A stretch of 64,000 bases of DNA from Desulfovibrio sp. UIB00 (GCF_022508225.1 NZ_JAETXJ010000003.1:429556-493555), one strand, 5' to 3'. Positions 8,688 through 18,833 are shown, numbered from the stretch's first letter. Made by a program: numbers and translations. Notes: generated by a model from the sequence alone, not told the origin.

Positions 8688-9839
8688 ATGTCCCACATCA
8701 AAATACCCGTTTCAACCCTACGTCCGGGGATGTATATTGTTGACCCCGGAATATCATGGCTGAAAGCCCCCCTGCTGTATATGCAGGAGGGAATTTTGGC
8801 GTCGGACGATGAGATCAACGGCATAATCCTTCAGGGATTTGCCGAAGCATACTACGACCCGGAACGGTCACGCGACGAAAATTCCGCAGCTCCCCAGCCA
8901 AACACCCCGCTTGCCATAGAACTACAGACCGCCAACAGAATTTATGAAGACGCCTACGAGAACGTAAAAAACTTTCTCGAAACCGCCAGAGGCGGCGCGC
9001 TTGATCTTACCTTTGCGCGCCCGCTGGTGGGCGACATCATCAAAAGCCTTTCGCGCAATGTTGACGCTCTGGTGACGCTTTCCCTGCTCAAAAAAACAGA
9101 CGAATACACCTACGCCCACAGCGTTAACGTGACCATTTTTGCCGTTGCCTTTGCCAATTTTCTGGGTATGCCCGATGACCGCCTGCACAACGTGGGGCTG
9201 GCCGGGCTGCTGCACGATTACGGCAAGGCGCTGATTCCCAATGAAATTCTCACCGCGCCCCGCTCCCTGACGTTTCAGGAATTTGAGGTCATGCGGTCGC
9301 ACGTGCTGCTTGGCGTTGAAAAAATCAAGCAGTTTTCAAGCGTTGAGCAAGAAGCCATTGAAGGCATTGCGCAGCACCATGAAAAGCACAATGGTACGGG
9401 CTATCCCAATCGGCTATCCGGCAAGCAGATTGGCGTTTTTGGTCGTATTCTTTCGCTCAGCGATGTGTATGACGCGCTTTCGTCCAGGCGTGCCTACAAG
9501 GGCGCACTCGCCCCCAACAAGGCGCTGGGCATGATGTATAAAATGCGCGGTCAGGCCTGGGCCCCCGGCTATGTGGAACGCTTTATCAAGATGGTGGGCA
9601 TTTTCCCCGTGGGTACTGCAGTGGAGCTTTCAAACGAACACCAGGGCATTGTATGCCGCTCCAACCCCAATTTTCCCGCGCAGCCCTGCGTTCTTGTGGC
9701 GCGCGACCCTGATGGACGCGCCATTCAGCCCCAGTTTGTTGACCTCACGCGCTACATAGGCCTGCGTATCACGCGCTCTCTATCTGCGGCTGAAGCGGCG
9801 CATTTTGATATTCCGATGTTGCTTGGCGGCCCTGCGTAG
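8688..9839 (+). CDS. HD-GYP domain c-di-GMP phosphodiesterase-like protein
   Basis: This 383-aa cytosolic signalling protein opens with the DUF3391-type segment IPVSTLRPGMYIVDPG. The HD-GYP domain (about residues 130-310) contains LLHDYGK, HHEKHNGTGYP and LSDVYDALSSRRAYK. All HD and GYP residues are present, so it is probably active in c-di-GMP hydrolysis. The start at 8688 is chosen because homologues begin at this segment; an in-frame extension upstream lacks similarity and the local ribosome site is weak. A GGDEF protein is encoded about 4 kb away. Confidence 0.9.
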   Translation: MSHIKIPVSTLRPGMYIVDPGISWLKAPLLYMQEGILASDDEINGIILQGFAEAYYDPERSRDENSAAPQPNTPLAIELQTANRIYEDAYENVKNFLETARGGALDLTFARPLVGDIIKSLSRNVDALVTLSLLKKTDEYTYAHSVNVTIFAVAFANFLGMPDDRLHNVGLAGLLHDYGKALIPNEILTAPRSLTFQEFEVMRSHVLLGVEKIKQFSSVEQEAIEGIAQHHEKHNGTGYPNRLSGKQIGVFGRILSLSDVYDALSSRRAYKGALAPNKALGMMYKMRGQAWAPGYVERFIKMVGIFPVGTAVELSNEHQGIVCRSNPNFPAQPCVLVARDPDGRAIQPQFVDLTRYIGLRITRSLSAAEAAHFDIPMLLGGPA

Positions 9840-10085
9840 GCCAGTTCACTGGTCCTCAGACAAGCACTATTCAGTACGCTCAGCCAGCAATCCACGGCAT
9901 TTTCTGCCGCAAATACGCAATGTCCACATTTCTTTTACACATCCAGGCTTGCCCTCAGGTGCTGTAAACGCTATATACCGAGTAAGGGATAAACCTTTTA
10001 TTTCAGCATGTTCACCATCTGGAATGCGGCAACGCTGCCCCAGAATTTGAAATGTCAAAACGCATCAGGCTTAAGGATAATTTTC

Positions 10086-10307
10086 ATGCGCAGAGTTGAT
10101 GTTTTGATCGGTGCCCTCAGCCAGCTGACTGGCCGGGATGAGGAAGCTGTAGCCCAGACCTTTGAAGCCATCATTTCCAGCAATCCAGATAAAGGCAAAG
10201 ACCTGCTTGCGGAAATTACCTTCAGCGAGGCTTCGGTCATGCGCGAAAGACTCCTCAAGGACGGCCCCGATGTGCTGGCCCGCCTTGTGAGCAGAGTCAG
10301 CGACTAA
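10086..10307 (+). CDS. Small protein of unknown function (73 aa)
   Basis: It starts MRRVDVLIGALSQLTGRDEE and is predicted to be a soluble, helical, charged protein without cysteines or membrane segment. I do not recognise a family. It follows the HD-GYP gene by 246 bp on the same strand. A GC-rich hairpin (10311-10336, ACCGCCC / GGGCGGT) follows. Frame composition looks coding, but support is modest. Confidence 0.5.
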   Translation: MRRVDVLIGALSQLTGRDEEAVAQTFEAIISSNPDKGKDLLAEITFSEASVMRERLLKDGPDVLARLVSRVSD

Positions 10308-10446
10308 AACCGCCCCGGGCATTCTGCCAAGGGCGGTCAGGCTCATATCAAACCCAGTCTTGCGGTATTTTGCTGCCAGAGCGGTTAGTTAGCGCGCCTG
10401 AGCTGTGCAGAACGTGCCAGGCTGGCCTTGCGGTATGCCGCAAAGG

Positions 10447-12987
10447 CTACCAGCATGCTTGGGGCGTCAGGGTTTCAATGAGCTTCCACTGAGCGGCAAA
10501 GGCCTTTTGCGAGCTGCGCGATTCTGCATAGCAGCGGGCCTCGCGCTTCATGGCAAACAGCGTGGCCTCGTCGCTTGCCAGAGCCACCATGGCCGAGGCA
10601 TAGGCCTCTGCCGTTTCCTGCCGCACCACTATACCGCTTTTATCCGGCACCACGTTTTCTCTGGGGCCGCCCTGCCCGCTGACCACCACTGCCAACCCCG
10701 CAGCCTGCGCCTCCAGTACAACCTTGCCATACGTATCTGTGGTTGAAGGGAAAACAAAGATGTCGGCTTCTTCATAGGCCTGCACAAGTGCTGCCCCGCT
10801 CAGATAGCCCGTAAAGGTCACGGGCATGTCCGCAGCCCGCGCCTGAAGTTCCCCAGCCTGCGGGCCATCGCCCACAATGGTCAGCTGCGCGCCGGGGATA
10901 TGCTCCAGCACCATCCTGAAGGCATCCACAAGACGGTTGACGCTTTTTTCTCTTGAGAGCCGCCCCACATACAGAAAACGTGTACCCTGAGCACTTTCCC
11001 GTCCGCTGTTGCGCCAGGCTGGCGTGTAGCGCGAGGCGTCCACCCCACGGGGATAGAGGCGGATTTTCTCCTCTGGCAGACCGTGGGCGATCAGTTCCTT
11101 CATGGTGGCAGCTGAGGGCGCAAAGACCACATCCATCTGGTTATAGTACCAGTACACATACCGCCAGGTGGCTTCCTCCAGGGAGGGGTCGCCCGTCAGC
11201 TCCAGAATATACTGCGGAAATGCCGTGTGGTAGGTGGCGTGGATGGGCAGTTTGAGCATTTTTGCCGTCAGCAGGGCCGCAAGCCCCATGGGGCCGGGCG
11301 TTGCGGAGTGCAGCAGGGTGTAACCGCTCTCATAGCAGTGCTGTACGATTTTAAGTGCTGGCGGATAGTGCAGCGTCAGCTCGGGATATTCAGGAATTGA
11401 AAAACTGCCCGTGGGGCTGAAATTTATGGGGCCAAGGCCGTCGGAGTGGCTGCCTTTCGCATTTTCTGGCCGCACGCAGGTGAGAATATCCATTTTCTTG
11501 CCCTGCTCCCGCGCCAGGGGCAACATGGATTGCAGGGTTTTGGCAACACCGTTCACTTCAAGATAGGTATCCGTAAAATGGGCAATGGCGGCCCTGTCCG
11601 CCGCCGTGCCGGATCTGGCATCCCTTGGGAGAAAACGGCGCAGGCATTCACGCGCAAACATTTTATCCTGCGCAAAAAGCGAATAACCGATGCCGTAAGG
11701 GGCAAGCATGGCGTAAAGCGATCCCATGGCTCCCACCAGCTTGAATACATTGAAAAAATTCCCCTTGAGTACGTCAGACAAAACAGAATTGGCGCAGGCA
11801 AGCTGCACATTTTCCGCCACATCGCCTACAAAGCGGGCCAGCAGCGCCTCACGCCGGGGCATGCGCTCCTGCGGCACAATGACGTTGACGCTGTCCGCCG
11901 CCGCGGCAAGCTCCGGAGATTGGGCAATGGCCCTGCCTGCCGCCTCAAGTATACTTTCCTGCATGCTTTTTTCAGAACGGGACACCCATCTACCGCAGTT
12001 GAGCAAAAATCCGCCAATGGACATAACCCGCGTCTTGATGGTGTGGGTGCGCGTATCTGGCTTGCCCGTGAGCATGTTTTCGGCAAAGCGCAGCACGTTG
12101 CTGTTGTTGATATCCTGCGCGAGCCCCGTGGAGTTTTTGTAGAACTGGTAGCCAATGGCATACAGATTATGGGCAAAACCCAACGGCGTTGCAGGTATGA
12201 CCCTGGGCGTGGTGCCACCTGCCATGACAGCCCGCAACAGGGCCGAAGCCGGGGCGTGGCCCGAGCAGCCAAGTTCCGCGCGGGGAACTTCTATCACTGT
12301 GGAACTTCTGGCGATATTGCAGGAGGAATGGTCGTCTGACCCGGCCACAAAACTCTTGCGCCAGGGCTGGGCAACAAGCGCGTCAAGACCGTGTCTTTCT
12401 TCCATTCTAGCTGTGGATTCCGGGGTCAGGTCGGCCACAATCTGGCGCAGCGCGTCATTCTGCACATTATTGCGCGCGCCGTTAAGCTCAAAAACTGAAA
12501 ACAGCAGTATGAGCTGCTCCACATGGCCCAGAGTCAACCGGTTATTGGCTGCGCACAGGGGGTGCGCGCAAGCATGGGCAATGCCCTGACCCATCAGGTA
12601 GGGAACAAGCTCAAAGATGTTGCCCCTGAGCCGGGTTATCTCCCGGTGCTGCGCTTCCGTGATATCCCAGGCGAGCACATGAATTTCGCACTTGTCTTCA
12701 GGAAAGTAGGCCGAAATTTCTTCGCTGATGAAGGTCTGCGGCAAGTGGGCGATTTCCAGCGCGCCAGCAATGGTGTCGTGATCTGTAATCGTAACGTAGT
12801 CCATGCCCCTGGCTCGGGCTATGTCGTAAATCTTGCGGGGAGGGGTGTAACTTTCGCCGCAGCCGATCTTTTGCAAAATCCACTGCGAGGGGCAGGTTGA
12901 ATGGCGGGAATGGACGTGCAGATCTACGCAGAACGTGGCATTGAACGGGCTGGAATTTCTCGGCTTTCCGTCTGGGCTTGGGAACAT
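10447..12987 (-). CDS. PHP phosphoesterase-glycosyltransferase (GT4) fusion
   Basis: This 846-aa protein has two recognisable enzyme domains. The N-terminal PHP domain (about residues 20-260) shows DLHVHS, TITDHDT and GSDDHSS metal-binding motifs. The C-terminal GT4-type glycosyltransferase (about 475-846) has FTDTYLEVNGVAKTL, YVGRLSREKSV, IVGDGP and the E-x7-E region in TDTYGKVVLEAQAAG. A middle stretch of about 200 residues is unassigned. ATG 12987 is preferred over in-frame starts up to 87 bp upstream because AGGAGG lies 7 nt before it. The gene stands alone. Donor and acceptor are unknown. Confidence 0.85.
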   Translation of the reverse strand: MFPSPDGKPRNSSPFNATFCVDLHVHSRHSTCPSQWILQKIGCGESYTPPRKIYDIARARGMDYVTITDHDTIAGALEIAHLPQTFISEEISAYFPEDKCEIHVLAWDITEAQHREITRLRGNIFELVPYLMGQGIAHACAHPLCAANNRLTLGHVEQLILLFSVFELNGARNNVQNDALRQIVADLTPESTARMEERHGLDALVAQPWRKSFVAGSDDHSSCNIARSSTVIEVPRAELGCSGHAPASALLRAVMAGGTTPRVIPATPLGFAHNLYAIGYQFYKNSTGLAQDINNSNVLRFAENMLTGKPDTRTHTIKTRVMSIGGFLLNCGRWVSRSEKSMQESILEAAGRAIAQSPELAAAADSVNVIVPQERMPRREALLARFVGDVAENVQLACANSVLSDVLKGNFFNVFKLVGAMGSLYAMLAPYGIGYSLFAQDKMFARECLRRFLPRDARSGTAADRAAIAHFTDTYLEVNGVAKTLQSMLPLAREQGKKMDILTCVRPENAKGSHSDGLGPINFSPTGSFSIPEYPELTLHYPPALKIVQHCYESGYTLLHSATPGPMGLAALLTAKMLKLPIHATYHTAFPQYILELTGDPSLEEATWRYVYWYYNQMDVVFAPSAATMKELIAHGLPEEKIRLYPRGVDASRYTPAWRNSGRESAQGTRFLYVGRLSREKSVNRLVDAFRMVLEHIPGAQLTIVGDGPQAGELQARAADMPVTFTGYLSGAALVQAYEEADIFVFPSTTDTYGKVVLEAQAAGLAVVVSGQGGPRENVVPDKSGIVVRQETAEAYASAMVALASDEATLFAMKREARCYAESRSSQKAFAAQWKLIETLTPQACW

Positions 12988-13299
12988 GCGGCTTCCTCCT
13001 GAATGTGCTGTGACCATTCGCGATTCCGCCATCATCACGCCGTCAGCAACTACGTTGCCGTAACGGCGCGACACATCCGCCGTTTACAGCGTTGCCTGAA
13101 ATGATGCGGATGCGTACTGGGTATTGCATGGCCTGCACTATAGAAAAAATCCAGAGGGATTGTGTGCTGGCAGCGTGAAGGTTATCGGGCTTTTTTGCTA
13201 TGCCGTAACATGGCTAACAGGCTGAAATCAAAATTTTAAACAGACATGCACCATGTAACTGTAACAATCAGCGCTCAAAAAGCGGCGCTTTGCGCGCTG
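12988..13299. other. Intergenic region upstream of the PHP-glycosyltransferase gene
   Basis: It carries the ribosome site and presumably the promoter of the minus-strand gene. No RNA gene or repeat was recognised. Confidence 0.4.
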
Positions 13300-13476
13300 C
13301 CCTCAGTCCACAAGTCCTTGCGCCAGCAGCACCACGCCGGCCTGTTGCCCCCATGGCGCGCGCGTGAACTGCCTGCCCATGTGGTTTACCCGGTGCAAAA
13401 AGGTTTGCCCTCGCGAGTGCGGGCTTTGGTGGATTTTATGACGGAACACGTTAAGGAGCTGCTGGCGCGGCCCTGA
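13300..13476 (+). pseudogene. C-terminal remnant of a LysR-type regulator
   Basis: The translated end, HAGLLPPWRARELPAHVVYP followed by VQKGLPSRVRALVDFM, matches the last part of LysR-type effector domains. These typically read L-P-x-x-x-x-YP-x-x-x-x-LP-x-x-VRAFIDF. No helix-turn-helix domain or effector core lies upstream: the frame closes near 13240. It is a decayed fragment, not a working regulator. Confidence 0.6.
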
Positions 13477-13612
13477 GTGTGTCCAGGCGCAGGTAGCAAT
13501 CAAAGCAAGGGTTAGGTCTCGGCAAATGGTGTGCCAGGCAGCCCAGAAGCGCTAAAACGGTTCCAGACTGGAGGGGATTGGAAGGGAAAGGTGAACTAGC
13601 ACAACAAGCCCA

Positions 13613-13653
13613 CAAAAAAATCCTGCCCTCCCGGAATGGGATGCGGCAGGAAA
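13613..13653 (-). terminator. Terminator of the PAS-GGDEF gene
   Basis: Read on the minus strand, TCCTGCC and GGCAGGA pair around a loop and are followed by seven T residues. It sits 32 bp past the stop codon. Confidence 0.8.
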
Positions 13654-13684
13654 ACATAACCAGGGGCAGCGGCAGATAAAAGGC

Positions 13685-14947
13685 TTACACGGTGCTGGTT
13701 CTCACTCTGTTGCGCCCGGAATTTTTGGCCTCGTAAAGCGCCTTATCGGCGGCTTCAAGGATTTTGGCCGCGAGTTGGGAAGGCGACACTTTTTCAAACC
13801 GGCTTTGCACCGTGGCCACCCCGGCGCTTATGGTCACATAGTTGCGATCGCTGCCCGCATGGGGTGTTTTGAGATCACACACCGCTGCCCGCAAAGTTTC
13901 GCATACTTCATGGGCGTTGCGGTCATCGCATTCGGGCAGCACCACGGCAAACTCTTCGCCGCCATAGCGGAACAGCTCGCCCCCCATATCTTCCAGCGAG
14001 TCCTTCATGGTTCTGGCGACCTGAGCCAGACATTCATCGCCTGCCAGATGCCCGTACTTGTCGTTATAAAACTTGAAGAAGTCTATATCTATAAGGATCA
14101 CTGAAAGGTTGCCCGCGCGGCGGTTGCACACGGCAGCCTCCCGGCGCAGGATGGCGTCAAAAAATCTTCTGTTATACGCGCCCGTGAGATGGTCGTGAAT
14201 GGACATATGGCGCAGACGCTCGTTGGCTTCCTTAAGTTTGCGTTCCAGCGATTTGCGCTCAGTAATATCAAAATACGCCAGCGACAGCGCCGTGATGGTA
14301 CCTGACGCATTGCGAACCGGCGTGACGGAAACAGCGTAATCCCTGTTGTCGATTCTCACTTCGTGGTCAGAAACCCGCCCCCCCGCATCAAGATTGCAAA
14401 AGTCACTCTGGATGTTTGCTTCCAGCTCCGGGTGCAACAAAGAAATGTGCGCGCCGCTTGTGTCAAACAATGACCGCCCAGAGAGTTGCACATGGTGCTC
14501 GTTGGCAGAAATAAGCACGCCATCGCGGTCAACAACGCACATGGCAATGGGGGCGGTGGCGTAGATGGTGTCTAGGTCAATGGAGGTGGAAATTCCCGCA
14601 GAATACAAGGCAATGTTGGCAATAACCCGTTCTACGCCTTTATATCCCATCAGGCCGTAACCATCATCAAACAGAGGCTCTCCGCTCATTTCAAGCAGAA
14701 ACAGCACCCCATCGCTTTTCCGCACATAATGACCGATCACGTTTGAAAAGGCGCGCGGCTCGCCATATTCATCCATGAGGGTTTCCATGGCCATCTGCTG
14801 GTCAACGGCATCCATGCCGAAAAACAGGGACTGCCCTTTTACCGTTGGAATGCCAAGAATTGCGGACTTGAAGGGGACATCGTCGCAATAACACAAATCT
14901 GGCCCGGCTACCCATTCCCAGGACTGATGATTACTACTACGCTGCAT
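13685..14947 (-). CDS. PAS-domain diguanylate cyclase
   Basis: This 420-aa cytosolic protein has an N-terminal sensor-like part, a PAS domain (about residues 125-240, ending FDITERKSLERKLKEANERL) and a GGDEF domain (about 260-415). The active-site motif is RYGGEEF, so c-di-GMP synthesis is expected. No RxxD inhibition site stands at the usual place before the motif. There are no membrane segments. The start at 14947 has a weak ribosome site and an internal start is possible. A strongly AT-rich block lies upstream. Confidence 0.88.
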   Translation of the reverse strand: MQRSSNHQSWEWVAGPDLCYCDDVPFKSAILGIPTVKGQSLFFGMDAVDQQMAMETLMDEYGEPRAFSNVIGHYVRKSDGVLFLLEMSGEPLFDDGYGLMGYKGVERVIANIALYSAGISTSIDLDTIYATAPIAMCVVDRDGVLISANEHHVQLSGRSLFDTSGAHISLLHPELEANIQSDFCNLDAGGRVSDHEVRIDNRDYAVSVTPVRNASGTITALSLAYFDITERKSLERKLKEANERLRHMSIHDHLTGAYNRRFFDAILRREAAVCNRRAGNLSVILIDIDFFKFYNDKYGHLAGDECLAQVARTMKDSLEDMGGELFRYGGEEFAVVLPECDDRNAHEVCETLRAAVCDLKTPHAGSDRNYVTISAGVATVQSRFEKVSPSQLAAKILEAADKALYEAKNSGRNRVRTSTV

Positions 14948-15468
14948 TGGCGACTCGGGGATTTACCCAAAAAAGAAAAGAGATTTTGACAATGGTCTGC
15001 TGGCTGGCAGGCCCATCCAAACTTGGGGGATATCTCTATACCGATTTTCTCCGCTCAGGTACAGATGTTTTAAGACACATTTTATTTATATAATTTCATA
15101 TATATTCAATATGTTTTTATTAAAAAAATAATATTTATATAAAAAATTACTGCACTTTTCGCATTAATACAGATATAAACTAACAAACGAAAAACTCTCT
15201 AAGCAATATTTATTTAAAAATATTCTATTTCATTTAATAGCTACACAAAATTATCATAATTACTTGTGATAATAAATTATTGCTGCAGTATATTATCTAC
15301 AGCACACACCCAAGCGGTAAAAACATAATGCATGACATATCTATCAACTTTGTGTCGTATTGATACCAACGTACGGCAATCTCTGAAAATTCACAGCCCT
15401 GAATGCGCTGTACTGCCCACCATCCTGATTGCCTCTGGGCTCCACCAGTTGCTGCCCAATAAATTTGC
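14948..15468. other. Intergenic region with AT-rich block
   Basis: From about 15060 to 15300 the sequence is almost purely A/T with many A- and T-tracts, in contrast to both sides. It lies upstream of the minus-strand GGDEF gene. No convincing protein or RNA gene was seen. Confidence 0.6.
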
Positions 15469-15508
15469 AAAAAAACAGGGCGGCACGACGAAGTACGCCA
15501 TGCCGCCC
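15469..15508 (-). terminator. Terminator of the upp-uraA operon
   Basis: On the minus strand GGGCGGCA and TGCCGCCC pair, followed by a run of seven T residues. It lies about 115 bp past the uraA stop. Confidence 0.8.
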
Positions 15509-15622
15509 GCAACGGACAAAATCCATCAGCCAAATTGCATAGAAAAGGAATCAGGCAAAATCAGCCATATGCCGCGCCAGATCAGCGCGAACCTTACAAA
15601 AATCCGCGCTGAAGATTCTGAT

Positions 15623-16882
15623 CTAGGTGCGGCTTCTGGGCAGCAGCAGGTTGAGCAACACGCCCGTAACTGCCGCAAGGCCGATGCCGCCAAGCTTGAA
15701 CGAACCGATGCTGAACTGCATGCCGCCCACGCCAAAGATGATGATAAGCGCAACAATGATCATGTTGCGCGGCTCCATCAGATCCTTGCCAGCCCGCACC
15801 AGCGTGTTCAGGCCCACAACCATGATCGCGCCGAACAGCAGAATCATGATGCCGCCCATGACAGGCACGGGAATGGAGCCAAGGAACGCGCCGATTTTAG
15901 CCACAAACGACAGCAAAATTGAACACATGGCAGCCCAGGTCATCACGGCGGGGTTGAACACCCGCGTAAGGCTCACCGCGCCGATAACCTCGGCATAGGT
16001 GGTGCAGGGCGGGCCGCCCACAAAACCGGCAGCCATGGTGGCAACACCATCGCCAAACATGGTGGCGTGAACACCGGGGTCTTTCAGGTAGTCGCGCCCG
16101 GTAATGGAGCTGATGGCCACAACGTCGCCAAAATGCTCAATGGCCGGGGCAAGCGTAATAGGCATGATGAAAAGTATCGGCTCCCAGGCAAACTCTGGGA
16201 AGGTGAACGAGGGCATCTGCAACCAGGGTGTTGCGGCAACCTTTGTCCAATCGCCCACACCGAAAAACATCGAAACAATAAAGCCAGCTGCAATGCCGCA
16301 CAAAATGGGCATGAGGCGCAAAAAGCCCTTGCCCATGAGCGACACCAGCACGGTAACGGCCAGCGAAGTCATGGAAATCCACAGGGCCGTGTTTTCAGGC
16401 ACCAGCACAACCGCGCCGTCGCCTGTTTTGCCCAGGGCCATGTGCACTGCCACCGGGGCAAGAATAAGGCCGATAACCATAATGACCGGGCCGGTCACAA
16501 TGGGCGGCAGCACACGCAGCACCACATCCGTGCCGCGCCAGCGGATAAGCCCGCTCAAAAGAAAATACACCAGACCGGAGCAAACAAGCCCGCCAAGGGT
16601 TTGCGCCATGCCCCAGGTCTGAACGCCGTAAATGATGGGCGCAATGAAGGCAAAAGACGAAGCAAGAAAAATGGGAACCTTGCCCCGCGTGCAAACCTGA
16701 AACAGCAAGGTGCCCACACCAGCGGTAAAAAGAGCCACGTTGCTGTCAAGCCCGGTCAACAGGGGAACAAGAACCAGAGCGCCAAAGGCCACAAAGAGCA
16801 TCTGCGCGCCTATAAGACAATCCCTGAAGCGAAAATTATAGTCAGTGGGTGCAATCTCGCGCCGCGTACTGGCTGTGCTCAT
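15623..16882 (-). CDS. uraA: Uracil permease (NCS2 family)
   Basis: This 419-aa inner-membrane protein has about 12-14 hydrophobic helices. It imports uracil with protons. It has the NCS2 features APAIEHFGDV in the middle and GGPPCTTYAEVIGAV, the signature carrying helix-10 substrate residues. It lies 11 bp downstream of upp on the same strand, so uptake and phosphoribosylation of uracil are encoded together. A GAGGGG ribosome site precedes the ATG. Confidence 0.92.
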   Translation of the reverse strand: MSTASTRREIAPTDYNFRFRDCLIGAQMLFVAFGALVLVPLLTGLDSNVALFTAGVGTLLFQVCTRGKVPIFLASSFAFIAPIIYGVQTWGMAQTLGGLVCSGLVYFLLSGLIRWRGTDVVLRVLPPIVTGPVIMVIGLILAPVAVHMALGKTGDGAVVLVPENTALWISMTSLAVTVLVSLMGKGFLRLMPILCGIAAGFIVSMFFGVGDWTKVAATPWLQMPSFTFPEFAWEPILFIMPITLAPAIEHFGDVVAISSITGRDYLKDPGVHATMFGDGVATMAAGFVGGPPCTTYAEVIGAVSLTRVFNPAVMTWAAMCSILLSFVAKIGAFLGSIPVPVMGGIMILLFGAIMVVGLNTLVRAGKDLMEPRNMIIVALIIIFGVGGMQFSIGSFKLGGIGLAAVTGVLLNLLLPRSRT

Positions 16883-16893
16883 GGGGCCCCTCG

Positions 16894-17520
16894 CTACTTG
16901 GTTCCGAAGATACGGTCGCCGGCATCGCCGAGACCAGGAATGATATAGCCGTTTTCGTTCAGATGGTCGTCAATGGCGGCGGTGTAGATGTCCACATCCG
17001 GATGGGCGGCCTTGACCTTGGCAATCCCTTCGGGCGCGCACACAAGGTTGAGGCTGCAAATCTGCTTGCAACCGTGGCGCTTCAGCAGGCTGATGGCGGC
17101 AATAAGCGAGCCGCCGGTTGCCAGCATGGGGTCAAGGATGATGGCAAGCCGCTGGTCCATGTCGTTGGCAAGCTTTACGTAATATTCAACAGGTTCAAGG
17201 GTTTCTTCGTTGCGGTAGAGGCCCACAACGCTGATCTTGGCGCCGGGTATCATGTCCAGCACGCCGTCCATGAGGCCAAGGCCAGCGCGAAGAATGGGAA
17301 CAACCGTCACCATCTTGCCGGAAATGACCTCAATTTCCACAGGCCCGGCCCAACCCTCAACAGTGTGCTTTTCTGTACGAAAGCCCTTGGTGGCTTCGTA
17401 AATGAGCAGACTCGCGATTTCGTTGGAAACAGAACGGAATTCGCGCGTGGAGGTGGCCCCCATGCGCAAAATGCCCAACTTGTGGCGCACAAGAGGATGA
17501 TCAACGACATAAACGGCCAT
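16894..17520 (-). CDS. upp: Uracil phosphoribosyltransferase
   Basis: This 208-aa enzyme converts uracil and PRPP into UMP. The PRPP-binding motif is [15 protein letters not shown], and the C-terminal uracil-binding region is [12 protein letters not shown]. Length is standard. The start at 17520 has an excellent AAGGAGG site. It is the first gene of the upp-uraA salvage operon. No PyrR-type attenuator hairpin is evident in the leader. Confidence 0.95.
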   Translation of the reverse strand: MAVYVVDHPLVRHKLGILRMGATSTREFRSVSNEIASLLIYEATKGFRTEKHTVEGWAGPVEIEVISGKMVTVVPILRAGLGLMDGVLDMIPGAKISVVGLYRNEETLEPVEYYVKLANDMDQRLAIILDPMLATGGSLIAAISLLKRHGCKQICSLNLVCAPEGIAKVKAAHPDVDIYTAAIDDHLNENGYIIPGLGDAGDRIFGTK

Positions 17521-17735
17521 AAAGCCTCCTTAGCTATGCATAACTGGCTGAGTGGAAAAAATTAAAACCGGAATACGCTATTCTTAATGGCGGCTCGTGT
17601 CAACGATACTTGCGGACAGCCTTATTGCCTTGGCTGCGCGGCATGAGCTAGTATTTTGAAGCTTTGCACAGGACAGAACCGTGCCGGATTCCCTGCCCTG
17701 CCGCACCCTAAACATCCTCACATGGAGGCCACGCC

Positions 17736-18833
17736 ATGCCCGCCACAGTTTATTATGCAGATATGCACTGCCGGTCGCACGAGGACAGCAAAATCGCCAA
17801 GGTAGCGCGCCTCTGCGATGCGCTCAATCTGAAAAAAATCATCAAGAAAAAAGAACTTGCCGCCATCAAGCTGCATTTTGGCGAATACGGCAACGACACG
17901 CACCTCAACCCCACTCTGGTGCGCCAGGTTGTAAACAAGATCATGGAGGCAGGCGGCAAGCCATTTCTGACAGATACAACAACCCTGTATTCCGGCAGCC
18001 GCCACAATGCCGTAGACCACATGCAAACGGCATACGCCCACGGCTTTGCGCCTTCGGTGGTGCATGCCCCCATCATTCTGGCCGATGGCCTGTATGGCGA
18101 AAATGACGTGCCCGTGCGCATCAACGGCAAGCATTTCAAAGACGTACATATCGCCACAGAGATACGGCGCGCTCCGGCAATGGTGGTGCTGTCGCACTTT
18201 AAGGGGCATGAAATGGCGGGATTTGGCGGCGCGATCAAGAATCTCGCCATGGGCGGCGCTGCCGTGCGCGGAAAAAAAGAACAGCACGCCACCCACGTGT
18301 CTGTCAGCGAAAAAAAATGCGTTGGCTGCGCCAAGTGCGTCAAGGTGTGTCCTCAGCACGCGCTCAGCATGAAAAGCAAAAAAAGCGTTGTGGACATTGA
18401 AAAATGCATAGGCTGCTTTGAATGCATTACTGTTTGCCCCGAAAAAGCAATTAGCATAGACTGGGAAACAGAGATGCAGCCATTTATCGAGCGCATGACA
18501 GAATATGCATATGGGGCAATAAAAGGCCGCAAAAAGAGTGTTTGCTACATCAACTTTGTGCTCAACGTAACACCCGACTGCGACTGCGCCCCCTGGAGCG
18601 ACATGCCGCTGGTGCCGGATGTGGGCATTCTGGCCTCGACCGACCCGGTAGCGCTGGATCAAGCATGTTTTGACCTTGTTTCAAAAGCGCCCTCGCTTGG
18701 GCAGGAGGCCTCGCCCCAAACGGTTGCAGACAAATTTTCCGCCCGCTGGCCGCATACCTGCGGACAGGTGCAACTAAGTTATGGCGAATCGCTGGGCCTT
18801 GGAAGTCGCGAATACAAGCTCAAAAAAATCTAG
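17736..18833 (+). CDS. DUF362 protein with two [4Fe-4S] ferredoxin motifs
   Basis: This 365-aa protein combines a DUF362 domain with a ferredoxin insert. The two cluster motifs are CVGCAKCVKVCP and CIGCFECITVCP (about residues 190-240). A conserved DUF362 segment reads SHFKGHEMAGFGGAIKNLAM. Proteins of this type are common in anaerobes; their reaction is not established. No signal peptide, so probably cytosolic. It is divergent from upp with a 215-bp gap and has no operon partner. Confidence 0.85.
   Translation: MPATVYYADMHCRSHEDSKIAKVARLCDALNLKKIIKKKELAAIKLHFGEYGNDTHLNPTLVRQVVNKIMEAGGKPFLTDTTTLYSGSRHNAVDHMQTAYAHGFAPSVVHAPIILADGLYGENDVPVRINGKHFKDVHIATEIRRAPAMVVLSHFKGHEMAGFGGAIKNLAMGGAAVRGKKEQHATHVSVSEKKCVGCAKCVKVCPQHALSMKSKKSVVDIEKCIGCFECITVCPEKAISIDWETEMQPFIERMTEYAYGAIKGRKKSVCYINFVLNVTPDCDCAPWSDMPLVPDVGILASTDPVALDQACFDLVSKAPSLGQEASPQTVADKFSARWPHTCGQVQLSYGESLGLGSREYKLKKI

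Noticed and set aside
15332..15922. 196-codon plus-strand frame
   Set aside because: It runs through the uraA terminator and antisense to uraA; the composition is not protein-like.
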